NCBI GenBank assembly: GCA_002709235.1
Contig: PAQI01000008.1
Span: 38,593-102,592, forward strand
Length of the DNA stretch: 64,000 nucleotides
Direction: 5' to 3'
DNA from: Hirschia sp.
GTDB lineage: Bacteria; Pseudomonadota; Alphaproteobacteria; Caulobacterales; Hyphomonadaceae
Below, piece after piece: positions 9,771-18,054 of the stretch. The notes below the pieces were generated by a model. That model worked only from the letters and a program-made list of their open reading frames with translations. It searched no databases and was not told the origin of the DNA. The position numbers and the translations under genes were made by a program. The stretch's first letter is position 1. Every line of letters starts with the position of its first letter.

Positions 9771-10438
9771 TGGCCAATCCGGTTGTGACCTTGTTTTTCA
9801 GGGAGTTGCGGCTCGCTTGGTCAGGTGGCGGTGGCGCGGCGCTGCCGGTCGGGTTTTATGCCGGGGCAGCGACATTGACCCCCCTTGCGCTTGGCCCTGC
9901 ACCAGACCTGCTGCGCGCTGCTGGCCCGGGCATCCTTTTTATTACACTTGCACTGGCGAGCCTTTTGCCGATGGAGCGGTTGTTTCAGGCCGATCTTGAG
10001 GATGGCACTCTGGATGCGCTGGGCGCGTCCGGGGCAAATTACACAGGCATGGCTTTGGCCAAGACGAGTGCGCATTGGCTGGCGTCAGGTTTGCCCCTGT
10101 CATTGATTGCACCTGTTTTGTGGGTGATGTTGCAGGGACCGGGAGCGGCGGTAGGCGTGGTGCTGGCCTGCGCATTGTCCGGATCTTTGGCCTTTTTCTT
10201 TATCGGTGCCATAGGTGCCGCATTGGCAGCGGGGGTGCGCCGTGGTGGCCTTCTGATTGCGCTGACAGCCTTGCCGCTATATGCCCCTGCAACCATATTT
10301 GGCGCGTCAGCACTTTATGCAGTTTCAGAGGGCCGTGACTTTGGCCAGGCGCTCAATCTGTGTATGGCTTGCGCAATGGCCGCAGTGGCGCTAGGGCCAT
10401 TTGCAGCGGGCGCAGCGCTGAAGACCGCGTTGGATTGA
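9770..10438 (+). CDS. ccmB: Heme exporter membrane protein CcmB
   Basis: This 222-residue integral membrane protein has about six hydrophobic helices and begins NPVVTLFFREL, a CcmB (PF03379) hallmark. It forms the membrane half of the CcmAB transporter. Its ATG overlaps the ccmA TGA by one base (TGATG), indicating translational coupling. Length is normal for the family. Confidence 0.95.
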   Translation: MANPVVTLFFRELRLAWSGGGGAALPVGFYAGAATLTPLALGPAPDLLRAAGPGILFITLALASLLPMERLFQADLEDGTLDALGASGANYTGMALAKTSAHWLASGLPLSLIAPVLWVMLQGPGAAVGVVLACALSGSLAFFFIGAIGAALAAGVRRGGLLIALTALPLYAPATIFGASALYAVSEGRDFGQALNLCMACAMAAVALGPFAAGAALKTALD

Positions 10439-10463
10439 AGGAAATGACAGGCCAGACAGACCG

Positions 10464-11189
10464 ATGATTTCCACCTTCGCAAATCCACACCGCTTCATGA
10501 AGTTCACCCAATGGATGGGCCCGGCCTTGCTGGGGCTGGGTATCGTGATCCTTGTCTGGGGGCTCTATCAGGGGCTGGTTCTGGCACCGGCCGATTATCG
10601 TCAGGGCGATGCGGCGCGGATCATGTTCGTGCATGTGCCTGCCGCCATGATGTGCATGGGTGTTTATGCCTTCATGGTGCTGGCCAGCCTGTCATCCCTG
10701 ATCTGGAAACATGCACTCGCGGATATCGCGGCCAAGTCTGCGGCCCCTGTCGGAGCAGTCTTTACCCTGATCTGCCTGATCACAGGCAGTTTATGGGGCA
10801 AGCCCATCTGGAATACATGGTGGGAATGGGATGCGCGGCTGACATCCGTGCTGGTGCTGTTCTTCATCTATCTGGGTTACATGGCAATCTGGTCAGCGCT
10901 GGAAACGCCGCAAAAGGCCGGACGTGCTGCGGCGATCCTGTGTCTTGTGGGCGCGGTGAATATTCCGATCATCAAATGGTCCGTGGACTGGTGGTCGACC
11001 CTGCATCAGCAGGCCTCGATCACGCTGACAAAGATTTCCCTGCCAGCTGACTATATCGTTCCATTGTTCACGATGCTGGCGGCCTATGGCGTATTGTTCG
11101 GCGCGCTGGTCATCATGAACATGCGGGCGGAGATCTTTTCGCGCCGCGCCGAGATGCTGGTTCAGCGCCAATATGCGAGCATGGACTGA
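10464..11189 (+). CDS. ccmC: Heme-handling membrane protein CcmC
   Basis: This 241-residue protein has six membrane helices and the tryptophan-rich WWEWD motif of the heme-handling protein family. Two conserved histidines (HVPAAMM and STLHQQASI) ligate heme. CcmC loads heme onto the chaperone CcmE. It begins 25 bases after ccmB and ends two bases before ccmD. The ccmE and ccmF genes are not in the window, as is common when the ccm genes are split between loci. Confidence 0.96.
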   Translation: MISTFANPHRFMKFTQWMGPALLGLGIVILVWGLYQGLVLAPADYRQGDAARIMFVHVPAAMMCMGVYAFMVLASLSSLIWKHALADIAAKSAAPVGAVFTLICLITGSLWGKPIWNTWWEWDARLTSVLVLFFIYLGYMAIWSALETPQKAGRAAAILCLVGAVNIPIIKWSVDWWSTLHQQASITLTKISLPADYIVPLFTMLAAYGVLFGALVIMNMRAEIFSRRAEMLVQRQYASMD

Positions 11190-11191
11190 GC

Positions 11192-11332
11192 ATGGATAAA
11201 TACGCACCTTACGTCTTCAGCGCCTATGGCGTCGCAATCGGCCTGCTGGCGGCAACCGCGATCGGTGTGGTGGTCCGCCTGATACTCGCGCAGCGTCTTT
11301 TGAAAGCCATCGAAAAGGATCAAAAGGCGTGA
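11192..11332 (+). CDS. ccmD: Heme exporter protein CcmD (46 residues)
   Basis: A 46-residue frame begins MDKYAPYVFSAYG, then has one membrane helix and a basic tail ending KAIEKDQKA. This is the classic CcmD pattern: a small single-span protein that stabilises the CcmC-CcmE complex and aids CcmE release. It starts two bases after ccmC and its TGA overlaps the GTG of ccmG by four bases, so the position in the operon confirms it. Confidence 0.93.
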   Translation: MDKYAPYVFSAYGVAIGLLAATAIGVVVRLILAQRLLKAIEKDQKA

Positions 11333-11856
11333 AGCGTTTTCTGGCCTTCCTGCCTGTCGTTCTGTTGCTTGCCCTGGCGGTTGTCGTGATATTTCGACTG
11401 GGGCAGGGCGGATCGGATCGTGCGGAATTGTTCCTCGGCAAGCCACGTCCGGCTCCGGATCTGGCGCTGGAGACACTCGATGGTGCGCCATTCTCCTTGT
11501 CAGATCTGCACGGTGAACCGGTCTTCGTGAATCTGTGGGCGACATGGTGCCTGCCCTGCAAGGCGGAGCATCCCCTCCTGATGGACATGGCCGAACAGGG
11601 CGTGACGATTGTGGGCGTGCTCTACAAGGACAAGGCCGAGGCTGGACAACTGGAGCTGGAAGCCAAGGGCAATCCCTATGTCGCTGTCCTGCTTGATCCC
11701 GATGGCCTGGCCGGGCTGGATCTTGGCGTGGCAGGCGTGCCCGAAACCTTTCTTGTCGATGCCCAAGGGCAGATCATCTTCGAACACCGCCGCGATATGC
11801 GCCGTGACGATTTGCCGAAGATCATGGCTGCATGGACTGAAGCAATGGCTGACTAA
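11329..11856 (+). CDS. ccmG: Thiol:disulfide interchange protein CcmG/DsbE
   Basis: This 175-residue protein is membrane-anchored by one N-terminal helix, followed by a periplasmic thioredoxin fold with active site WCLPC. It keeps the apocytochrome c CxxCH cysteines reduced for heme attachment. The GTG start at 11329 overlaps the ccmD stop (GTGA), showing tight coupling. The conserved cis-proline segment GVPETF is present. It ends convergently with the next gene, overlapping it by four bases. Confidence 0.95.
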   Translation: MKRFLAFLPVVLLLALAVVVIFRLGQGGSDRAELFLGKPRPAPDLALETLDGAPFSLSDLHGEPVFVNLWATWCLPCKAEHPLLMDMAEQGVTIVGVLYKDKAEAGQLELEAKGNPYVAVLLDPDGLAGLDLGVAGVPETFLVDAQGQIIFEHRRDMRRDDLPKIMAAWTEAMAD

Positions 11857-12605
11857 CCGCCAACGGCATGCAGGGCGCGGCCATTATCGTTCAGCCATTT
11901 TCGGGCACCTTTGTGCTCCCCATAGCATTTTTCCACCTGTGCCCAGAAACGCGGTGAATGGTTCATCTCCACCAGATGCGCAACTTCATGCGCGGCTACA
12001 TAATCCAGCACATGCGGGGGTGCGCAGATCAGTCGCCAGGAAAAATTGAGATTACCGGCCGATGAGCATGACCCCCAGCGAGACCGTGTATCCTTGATGG
12101 TGATGCCAGCAGGTTTGACGCCAAGCGTTGCAGCATGCACGGCCACCCGCGCTGTCAGTTCGCTGCGAGCTTCGGCGCGCAGGAAGCCTTTCAGCTTGGA
12201 TGCAAGCAGGTCGTCGCGTCCGGGAATGAGGATGGCCGGGCTGTCCTCGCGCATCTCCACACGCACGCTCCGCCCGGAGGTCGCCTTCTCGATTCGATGT
12301 TCGATGCCGCGAAACAGTGTGTATTCTCCCGGTGCCATACCGGCAGGATCGGGTAGGGCGGCGAGACATTTGACGATCCAGTCTACGCGTTCCTCGGCAA
12401 AGGCAAGCGCGCGCTTCCGGTGGCGTTTGGATGGAACCACAGCCACGGCTTCGCGCTTCTTGGAATCAATGCGCAGCAGAATGCGCCGTGCGCGCTCATT
12501 GATCGTTACACGAAGAGGGGCAGATTGCCCGCAACTCGCCACGAGAATGACACGGTGGTCTGATGACTGGTTCATGGTAAAAGCAGATACCGCTCCGGGA
12601 ATCAC
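11853..12605 (-). CDS. YgjP-type (DUF45) zinc metallopeptidase
   Basis: The protein has the DUF45/YgjP (PF01863) signature: TRSRWGSC near residues 173-180, NLNFSWRL, and the zinc motif HEVAH at 206-210 followed by a distant conserved H and W (NHSPRFW). The family is SprT-like; its substrates are unknown. Two starts are possible, 12605 or the ATG at 12575; the latter removes ten residues with no family likeness. It is convergent with ccmG with a four-base overlap, and divergent from the large lipoprotein gene downstream. Confidence 0.88.
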   Translation of the reverse strand: MIPGAVSAFTMNQSSDHRVILVASCGQSAPLRVTINERARRILLRIDSKKREAVAVVPSKRHRKRALAFAEERVDWIVKCLAALPDPAGMAPGEYTLFRGIEHRIEKATSGRSVRVEMREDSPAILIPGRDDLLASKLKGFLRAEARSELTARVAVHAATLGVKPAGITIKDTRSRWGSCSSAGNLNFSWRLICAPPHVLDYVAAHEVAHLVEMNHSPRFWAQVEKCYGEHKGARKWLNDNGRALHAVGG

Positions 12606-12644
12606 GGAGCAAGTGAGGATTTATGCGAGGAAGGGGATAGGTTG

Positions 12645-14303
12645 ATGAGGTTTTTGATTGCAGGGGTCAGTGCGCTCGCGCTCATGACAGCGGCTGGTTG
12701 CAAAGAGAAGGCGGCTGAAGATACCACGTCTGTCGCTGGTGCTGCAGGAAAGTCCGAGGAAATTGTATCCTCTGACATGATGGCCAAATTCAAGGCCAAG
12801 GATTACGGCGAGACAGACACTGTGCTGGGTGCCATGTCGCTGACTGGATCAGGTAATGACCGAGTCAGCTTCGACAGCGCGGCCACCAAGGGCGGCATCA
12901 CCACGCTGACCAATGTGAATTTCGAGATCGAAAGCGATGAAGGCGACGATCTGGAATTCGTCGCATCCACATTGGTGCTTGAAGGCCTGCACATGACAGA
13001 GGCAGGGTCTGCCTTTGACCGGATGACACTGAAAGATGTCAAGCCAGCTGACATTCCAGAAGGTGCCAGCTTCAATATTGGCGAGATCGTTGTGTTCGAG
13101 CCGAATGATGCAACGGCTGCCTTTATCTCGCGCCTGATTTCCGGCGAAGAGATGGAGACATATCCTTCCTTCAAGACGATGGCATTTGGCCGTATGGCGT
13201 TGAATGATCTGTCGGTCACCATGGATGCCGCGAAAATGGATGAGGCCGATGAAGGCTCCTTCACCTTCACGCTGGATGAATTGTCCATCAATGATCTGGT
13301 CGACACGATTGCAGGTGGAACCCTGTTGGAAGGCTTCAACATGGCCTTCGACATTCCCCAATCGGAAACCGACACGCCATTCCCGATGAAAGGCCATTTC
13401 AAGATCGACAAGATGGCATTCTCGAACCTGCAGGCAGCCTTTATCGATGATGTCGCTGAAACAGTGGCAAGTGGCGAAGAGCCCGACGAAGCCGCGATGC
13501 AGACTCTGATGGCTTCCATCAATTCGCGCTATTATGACCAGAGCCCGATCGAGCAGGGTTTTGACAATGCAATTGTTTCCGGATTTGACATTGATGTATC
13601 TGGTCTGACCATGAAAATGGACAAGGCCGAAACCATTGTGAAGCGCAACTCGGAAGGGGCCGCGACAAAAATCATCAGCCCGAAATCCACAATTGTCATC
13701 GGTGCGGGCACCGAGGAAAACAGTTTAGGTGCAATGGTTGGCGAACAGCTCGGCAAGCTGGGTTATGACAGCCTGACAATGACCATGGGCGGCGATGCGA
13801 CCTATGATCCAAAGTCCGATGTCACGCGCTATGAAGATTTCGAACTGAGCGTCAAGGACGCGATTTCGATCAAGTTCGAAGGTGGGTTCACCAATCTCAC
13901 CGATTTCATGAAAGCGATGAACCAGGCATCCGCGACCGAAAGCGAGCCGGACATGTCGACCTTGCAAAACCTTGGCATCAAGGATTTCAGCCTGACACTT
14001 GATGACAATTCGCTCCTGGATCGTGGTTTCAAGATGGCGGCTGAAATGCAGGGCATGGAGCCTGCACAGCTTCGCGCCATGGCGACCGGAATGCTCGGCA
14101 TGGCAACCATGCAGGCCGGACAGACAGGTGTGGATCCCGAACTGATCTCAGACACTGTCAGCGCGCTGTCATCTTTCCTGGAATCGGGCGGTAGCCTGAC
14201 CCTGTCGATGGACCCGGCGGAGACCGTTACGCTGGGACAGTTTGAAGACCCTTCCCAGATCACCAAGGGTGCGCTGGGCTGGAGTGCGAAGCACACGAAA
14301 TAG
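12645..14303 (+). CDS. Large lipoprotein of unknown function
   Basis: The 552-residue protein has a lipoprotein signal ending TAAGC (Cys19). The mature part is acidic and beta-rich, with repeated patterns such as a hydrophobic strand, a Gly or Asp turn and another strand (for example around FKTMAFGRMALNDLSV and FKIDKMAFSNLQAAF). This suggests an internally repeated envelope domain. No catalytic motif or known family is recognised. The ATG at 12645 follows a GGGGATAGG ribosome site. It sits alone, ahead of a strong terminator. Confidence 0.75.
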   Translation: MRFLIAGVSALALMTAAGCKEKAAEDTTSVAGAAGKSEEIVSSDMMAKFKAKDYGETDTVLGAMSLTGSGNDRVSFDSAATKGGITTLTNVNFEIESDEGDDLEFVASTLVLEGLHMTEAGSAFDRMTLKDVKPADIPEGASFNIGEIVVFEPNDATAAFISRLISGEEMETYPSFKTMAFGRMALNDLSVTMDAAKMDEADEGSFTFTLDELSINDLVDTIAGGTLLEGFNMAFDIPQSETDTPFPMKGHFKIDKMAFSNLQAAFIDDVAETVASGEEPDEAAMQTLMASINSRYYDQSPIEQGFDNAIVSGFDIDVSGLTMKMDKAETIVKRNSEGAATKIISPKSTIVIGAGTEENSLGAMVGEQLGKLGYDSLTMTMGGDATYDPKSDVTRYEDFELSVKDAISIKFEGGFTNLTDFMKAMNQASATESEPDMSTLQNLGIKDFSLTLDDNSLLDRGFKMAAEMQGMEPAQLRAMATGMLGMATMQAGQTGVDPELISDTVSALSSFLESGGSLTLSMDPAETVTLGQFEDPSQITKGALGWSAKHTK

Positions 14304-14324
14304 GCGTCCTGCGCGTATAAAATG

Positions 14325-14357
14325 AAAAGGCCGGCCCTTGTTGGGTCGGCCTTTTTT
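14325..14357. terminator. Terminator after the large lipoprotein gene
   Basis: Inverted repeat AAAAGGCCGGCCC / GGGTCGGCCTTTT, 13 pairs with one G-U, loop of about three bases and flanking A and T runs. It can serve both the lipoprotein gene and the convergent sco gene. Confidence 0.88.
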
Positions 14358-14371
14358 ATGTCTGGCAGATG

Positions 14372-14998
14372 TCAGTCAGACAATTGCGTAATGCATTCCG
14401 CAATCTGGGCAGGGGTGGTTGAGCCGGGAAAGAAGGTCTTCAGCTTCCAGTCCTTGTCCATCAGATAGAGAATGGATAGGTGATCCATCGTGTAGCCGGC
14501 CGCACTGTCGGGCATATCAACGCGTTTGTAATAAGTTCGAAAGCTCGTGGCGGCGGCTTCGATATCGGCGTTGGAGCCGGTCAGGCCGGTCATGTCTTCG
14601 GGAAATCCATTGCTTTCGACATAAGAGGCCAGCAATTCGGGCGTATCGCGTTCCGGGTCGACACTGATCAATATGGTCCGGGGCTTTTCAACATCATCCG
14701 GCAGCATGTCCAGCGCGGCACCCGCAACGGTGAGGGCAGTCGGGCAGACATCAGGACAATGTGTAAAGCCGAAATAGACCAGCGATTCCCGTCCCTTGAA
14801 ATCCTTCTGGGTCACGCGTTCGCCATCCTGATTGATCAGGGATATCGGCCCGCCAATATTGCCATAGGCCCGTGTCGCGCAGCCAGCGATATCGCCGCCT
14901 GCAATCGCCTCGGAATCGCTTGATGAACCGCCCGAAGAATCGCATGCGGTCATCACGAGTGCGGCGAGAAGGCCGCCAAACAGGGTTCGCTTTTTCAT
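14372..14998 (-). CDS. SCO1/SenC/PrrC family copper chaperone
   Basis: This 208-residue lipoprotein (signal ending MTAC, Cys19) has an SCO domain. Copper ligands are Cys81 and Cys85 in CPDVCP and the distant His173 in MDHLS. SCO proteins deliver copper to the CuA site of cytochrome c oxidase; in Rhodobacter the homologue SenC/PrrC is encoded beside regA and regB. Here it is divergent from regB, with 97 bases between them, which matches that linkage. I chose the ATG at 14998 because the signal peptide begins there; the longer frame upstream is not protein-like. Confidence 0.92.
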   Translation of the reverse strand: MKKRTLFGGLLAALVMTACDSSGGSSSDSEAIAGGDIAGCATRAYGNIGGPISLINQDGERVTQKDFKGRESLVYFGFTHCPDVCPTALTVAGAALDMLPDDVEKPRTILISVDPERDTPELLASYVESNGFPEDMTGLTGSNADIEAAATSFRTYYKRVDMPDSAAGYTMDHLSILYLMDKDWKLKTFFPGSTTPAQIAECITQLSD

Positions 14999-15065
14999 AA
15001 GCGAGATATGCGACAAAGGGCAGATCAGGCAAGGCGCTTCAGAGTCGCAGGGGAAAATACTTGTT

Positions 15066-15080
15066 GCGTCACGGGGTCGC
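15066..15080. promoter_or_regulatory. Possible RegA/ActR-type binding site
   Basis: On the minus strand this reads GCGAC-N5-TGACGC, close to the published RegA pattern GNGRC-N6-NCGC, but the central RTT part does not match. It lies between the divergent sco and regB genes, a sensible place for autoregulation. Weak evidence from one short motif. Confidence 0.3.
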
Positions 15081-15095
15081 TGTAAGCTCTGCGCC

Positions 15096-16508
15096 ATGAC
15101 GCATGTTTCCGAACCAGATTTCATTGCTGCCGAAAAAGTCGCGACAAAGGAAAAGCGTGACGCTTCCTTTTTCGCGTTGGTACCCGAAGGCCTGCTGGGC
15201 GTCGGCTCGGTCTTTGGGCGCACCCGACTGAGAACATTGGTCATGCTGCGCTGGGTGGCTGTGATCGGGCAGGCAGCGGCATTGCTGTTTGTCCATTTCG
15301 GGCTGAATTTCCAGTTACCACTGGCCGCCTGTCTGGCAACCGTGGCGGTATCGGCGTGGCTCAACATCTTCCTGACGGCGGCATTGCCTGAACAAAGGCT
15401 CGCCAGCCAGTTTGAAACCACGGCACAATCGGCCTTTGACATACTGCAACTGGCAACTCTGATCGCCTTGACGGGAGGGTTGGATAACCCGTTTCTCCTG
15501 ATGATCCTGGCTCCAGTGACGGTCGCGGCGTCGCGACTTCGGCCCGGCTATGCATTCTTGTTGGTTCTACTCGCATTATTGTGCATCGGCGTGATGGCGC
15601 TGATTGCGCGGCCCTTGCCCTGGTTTGATGGCAGGGCGCTGCAATTGCCGCACACATATCGGCTGGGGCAGCTGGCAGCAGTCTCCATCGGGCTGGTGTT
15701 CTTTGCGGTCTCTGCCTGGCGAACAGGACGCGATGAGGCGCGGTTGGTGCGAGCGCTTGAGGCGGCCGAAGAAGTATTGTCAAAGGAACAGCGATTGTCT
15801 GCGCTCGGCGCTTTGTCGGCAGCTACAGCGCATGAACTGGGCACGCCCCTGGCCACGATCCACCTTGTTGCCAAGGAAATGGCGCGTGCCACACCAAAGG
15901 ACAGCGAGACCTATGAGGATGTTGCCCTGATCGCTGAGCAGGCAGAGCGTTGCCGCAAGATTCTCAATCAGATCTCCGTGCGTGGCGAGGCGATGGATGC
16001 CGCGCACGCAAAAATGCCTGTGCAGGCGCTGTTGGACGAAACCACTGGTCCGCATCGCGGTCTTGGCATCAAGATCAATGTGTCCTCCGAACCGGCTGAG
16101 GATGTCAGGACCGAAGACCTGCGCCCGCCGGATCTCAGACGCAAACCGGAGATGGTCCACGCCATTGGTGCATTCGTCGAAAATGCGGTGAGTTTTGCCG
16201 AACGTGAGGTGAATGTCGCGGCGCGCTGGAACGAGACCGAATTGCGACTTTACATTTCCGATGACGGGCCCGGATTTTCGCCAAGTGTCATCAGCAAGCT
16301 GGGTGAGCCTTTCCTGTCGCAACGTGGTCCCAATCAGCGCGGGGGCGGGATGGGGCTGGGATTTTTTATCGCAAAGACCCTTCTGGAACGCACCGGCGCG
16401 CGCCTGACGCCGTTCAACCGTGTGCCACCGCAGCGAGGTGCGGTGGTCAAGGTCGTTTGGCCGCTGGCCGAGATTCGCGCCCCGGACGGCTGGAATGAAG
16501 AGGGGTAG
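15096..16508 (+). CDS. regB: Redox-sensing histidine kinase RegB/PrrB/ActS
   Basis: The 470-residue sensor kinase has six predicted membrane helices (about 45-210), the quinone-binding heptapeptide GGLDNPF at 127-133, and the H-box AHELGTPLATI with phospho-His246. The redox-active cysteine corresponding to RegB Cys265 is Cys286 in AERCRKIL. The ATPase part has an N-box (AFVENAVSFA) and a G-box (DDGPGF and GGGMGLGFF). RegB lowers kinase activity when quinones are oxidised. The N-terminus is somewhat longer than in Rhodobacter. regA follows in the same direction, with regB-regA together forming the two-component system. Confidence 0.95.
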   Translation: MTHVSEPDFIAAEKVATKEKRDASFFALVPEGLLGVGSVFGRTRLRTLVMLRWVAVIGQAAALLFVHFGLNFQLPLAACLATVAVSAWLNIFLTAALPEQRLASQFETTAQSAFDILQLATLIALTGGLDNPFLLMILAPVTVAASRLRPGYAFLLVLLALLCIGVMALIARPLPWFDGRALQLPHTYRLGQLAAVSIGLVFFAVSAWRTGRDEARLVRALEAAEEVLSKEQRLSALGALSAATAHELGTPLATIHLVAKEMARATPKDSETYEDVALIAEQAERCRKILNQISVRGEAMDAAHAKMPVQALLDETTGPHRGLGIKINVSSEPAEDVRTEDLRPPDLRRKPEMVHAIGAFVENAVSFAEREVNVAARWNETELRLYISDDGPGFSPSVISKLGEPFLSQRGPNQRGGGMGLGFFIAKTLLERTGARLTPFNRVPPQRGAVVKVVWPLAEIRAPDGWNEEG

Positions 16509-16564
16509 GCCCTTCTTTGCGTTGCGACGTTTTGCAACCCAAGGCGCTTTTCAGGTGGTCTTTT

Positions 16565-16578
16565 TCAACTATAGTTGA
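16565..16578. promoter_or_regulatory. 14-bp perfect palindrome before regA
   Basis: The sequence TCAACTATAGTTGA is a perfect palindrome located 26 bases before the regA ATG and just before its AAGGAG ribosome site. It may be an operator in the regB-regA spacer; the binder is unknown. Confidence 0.4.
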
Positions 16579-16604
16579 GGCAGAATCAAATAAGGAGCTT
16601 CGTG

Positions 16605-17171
16605 ATGGAGCCGCAAATAGAGATGGACGCTCAGGTTCAGGCGCTTGAGGACAAGACGCTGATGGTGCTCGATGATGATGCACCCTTCCGGGGGCGACTG
16701 GCACGCGCACTGACACAGCGTGGCTTCACTGTTTCCGCCGTGGCCACAGTTGAAGAAGCCAAGCAGGTCTCAAAACTCAACCCACCAGCCTTTGCTGTTC
16801 TGGATCTACGCCTTGAAGACGGTTCGGGTCTGGAAGTGGTGGAGGAACTGCACAAGTTTCGTGATGATGCCCATTGTGTGATCCTCACCGGATATGGCTC
16901 TGTTGCAACCGCCGTTGCTGCGGTGAAGGCCGGAGCGGTGGATTATCTCTCCAAGCCGGTTGATGTGGATGATGTGGTGAAAGCCCTGCTGGCGAGCCCG
17001 GCAGATCTTCCCGAGCCACCGGAAAACCCGATGTCGGCAGACCGCGTGCGCTGGGAACACATCCAGCGCGTTTACGAGCTGTGCAATCACAATGTTTCGG
17101 AAACGGCGCGTCGCCTGAACATGCACCGGCGAACACTTCAACGCATTCTGGCCAAACGCGCGCCCCGCTGA
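16605..17171 (+). CDS. regA: Response regulator RegA/PrrA/ActR
   Basis: This 188-residue regulator has a receiver domain with acidic pocket DDD and phospho-Asp67 (AVLDLRL), the switch Thr in ILTGYGS and Lys in LSKPV. A linker rich in proline follows, then the near-invariant C-terminal helix-turn-helix NVSETARRLNMHRRTLQRIL. RegA controls respiration, carbon and nitrogen genes in response to redox state in Alphaproteobacteria. The ATG at 16605 has an AAGGAG site seven bases upstream. It lies 97 bases after regB and ends at a terminator. Confidence 0.97.
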   Translation: MEPQIEMDAQVQALEDKTLMVLDDDAPFRGRLARALTQRGFTVSAVATVEEAKQVSKLNPPAFAVLDLRLEDGSGLEVVEELHKFRDDAHCVILTGYGSVATAVAAVKAGAVDYLSKPVDVDDVVKALLASPADLPEPPENPMSADRVRWEHIQRVYELCNHNVSETARRLNMHRRTLQRILAKRAPR

Positions 17172-17189
17172 CAAGCATGTTCCACAAGA

Positions 17190-17225
17190 AACCCCGCCTT
17201 CGGAGCTGAATTCGAAGACGGGGTT
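17190..17225. terminator. Terminator after regA
   Basis: Inverted repeat of AACCCCGCCTTCG and CGAAGACGGGGTT (13 positions, one mismatch), loop of ten bases. It follows regA by 18 bases and faces the convergent VWA gene. Confidence 0.8.
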
Positions 17226-17283
17226 CTGGTGAAACCTCGTGAAGGGGAATTCACAAGGATATTCTAGCCTGCGGGCAAAAGGT

Positions 17284-18054
17284 TTACTGTCCCTTGCGCT
17301 CTTTCACGTCGTCTTCCTGAGCGGCGGCGCGGTCCTCGTCATCAAAGATGATCTCGGCTTCCTCGCCCTTGGCATAGCTGCGGGATTTCTTGGCAAGGCG
17401 ATCCATGGTGACACCAAGCGATCCGGCGGAGACCGCCATGTTCTTCTGCTGGGCGTTGCCGACGCCTTCAGCATCGGAGAAATTGGCAAATTCCGCTCCC
17501 AGAAACACAACCTCCCAGCCACGCTCACGGGCACGATCCAGTGCTGCTTTGGCACCTTCCTTAGTCAGTTCACGGCTGGAATTCTCATGGCCATCCGTCA
17601 TGACAACGATCACGGCCTTTTCCGGCTTGTCGGACTCAGCAGTCGACACGATCCGGCCAATAGCATCGAAAAGCGGGGTCATGCCGCGCGGTGAGGCTTC
17701 GTCATTGGTGACCTTCTTCCAGTCCTTGGCCGATGCACGTTCACGCAGAACGTCATATTTCAGGCCATCCTGGGCATCGAACACGGCGAGAGTGACAGAA
17801 GCGTCGACATCTCCGATCTCGTCTTCTTCCTGGGTTCCCAGACTGGCAGCGTAGACATTGACGGAGTTCAAGGCTTCATCCCAGATCGAGCTCATCGATC
17901 CGGTGCGGTCAAGTAAGATATAAGCGTTCATTTCGGCGTCCCTCGAAATTGGCGCTGGTGCATTCACCAGCTCGGGTTTCATGGCGCAGGCTGGGCCTGC
18001 AAAGGCGGTCATTGCGGCAATTGCACCGACGATCTGTGTAAACATGCGTCTCAT
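17284..18054 (-). CDS. Exported von Willebrand factor A domain protein
   Basis: The 256-residue protein has a signal peptide (cleavage expected after ACA, residue 24) and a single VWA domain. The metal-ion site is visible as D49-R-T-G-S53, Thr126 (GMTPLFDA) and Asp154 (VMTDGHEN). The C-terminal end (about 225-256) is short, very acidic and then basic. VWA domains bind partners through a coordinated Mg2+. Its ATG overlaps the stop of the exported rhodanese gene by four bases, so they are translated together and likely act together in the periplasm. No known bacterial system with this pair is recognised. Confidence 0.85.
   Translation of the reverse strand: MRRMFTQIVGAIAAMTAFAGPACAMKPELVNAPAPISRDAEMNAYILLDRTGSMSSIWDEALNSVNVYAASLGTQEEDEIGDVDASVTLAVFDAQDGLKYDVLRERASAKDWKKVTNDEASPRGMTPLFDAIGRIVSTAESDKPEKAVIVVMTDGHENSSRELTKEGAKAALDRARERGWEVVFLGAEFANFSDAEGVGNAQQKNMAVSAGSLGVTMDRLAKKSRSYAKGEEAEIIFDDEDRAAAQEDDVKERKGQ

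Noticed and set aside
14372-15442. Full-length 356-residue minus-strand frame around sco
   Set aside because: The part beyond 14998 overlaps the regB start and shows no protein-like pattern; the lipoprotein signal begins at the ATG at 14998.
16565-16578. Palindrome read as a terminator between regB and regA
   Set aside because: It has no GC-rich stem or T run and sits right before the regA ribosome site, so it is better viewed as a possible operator.
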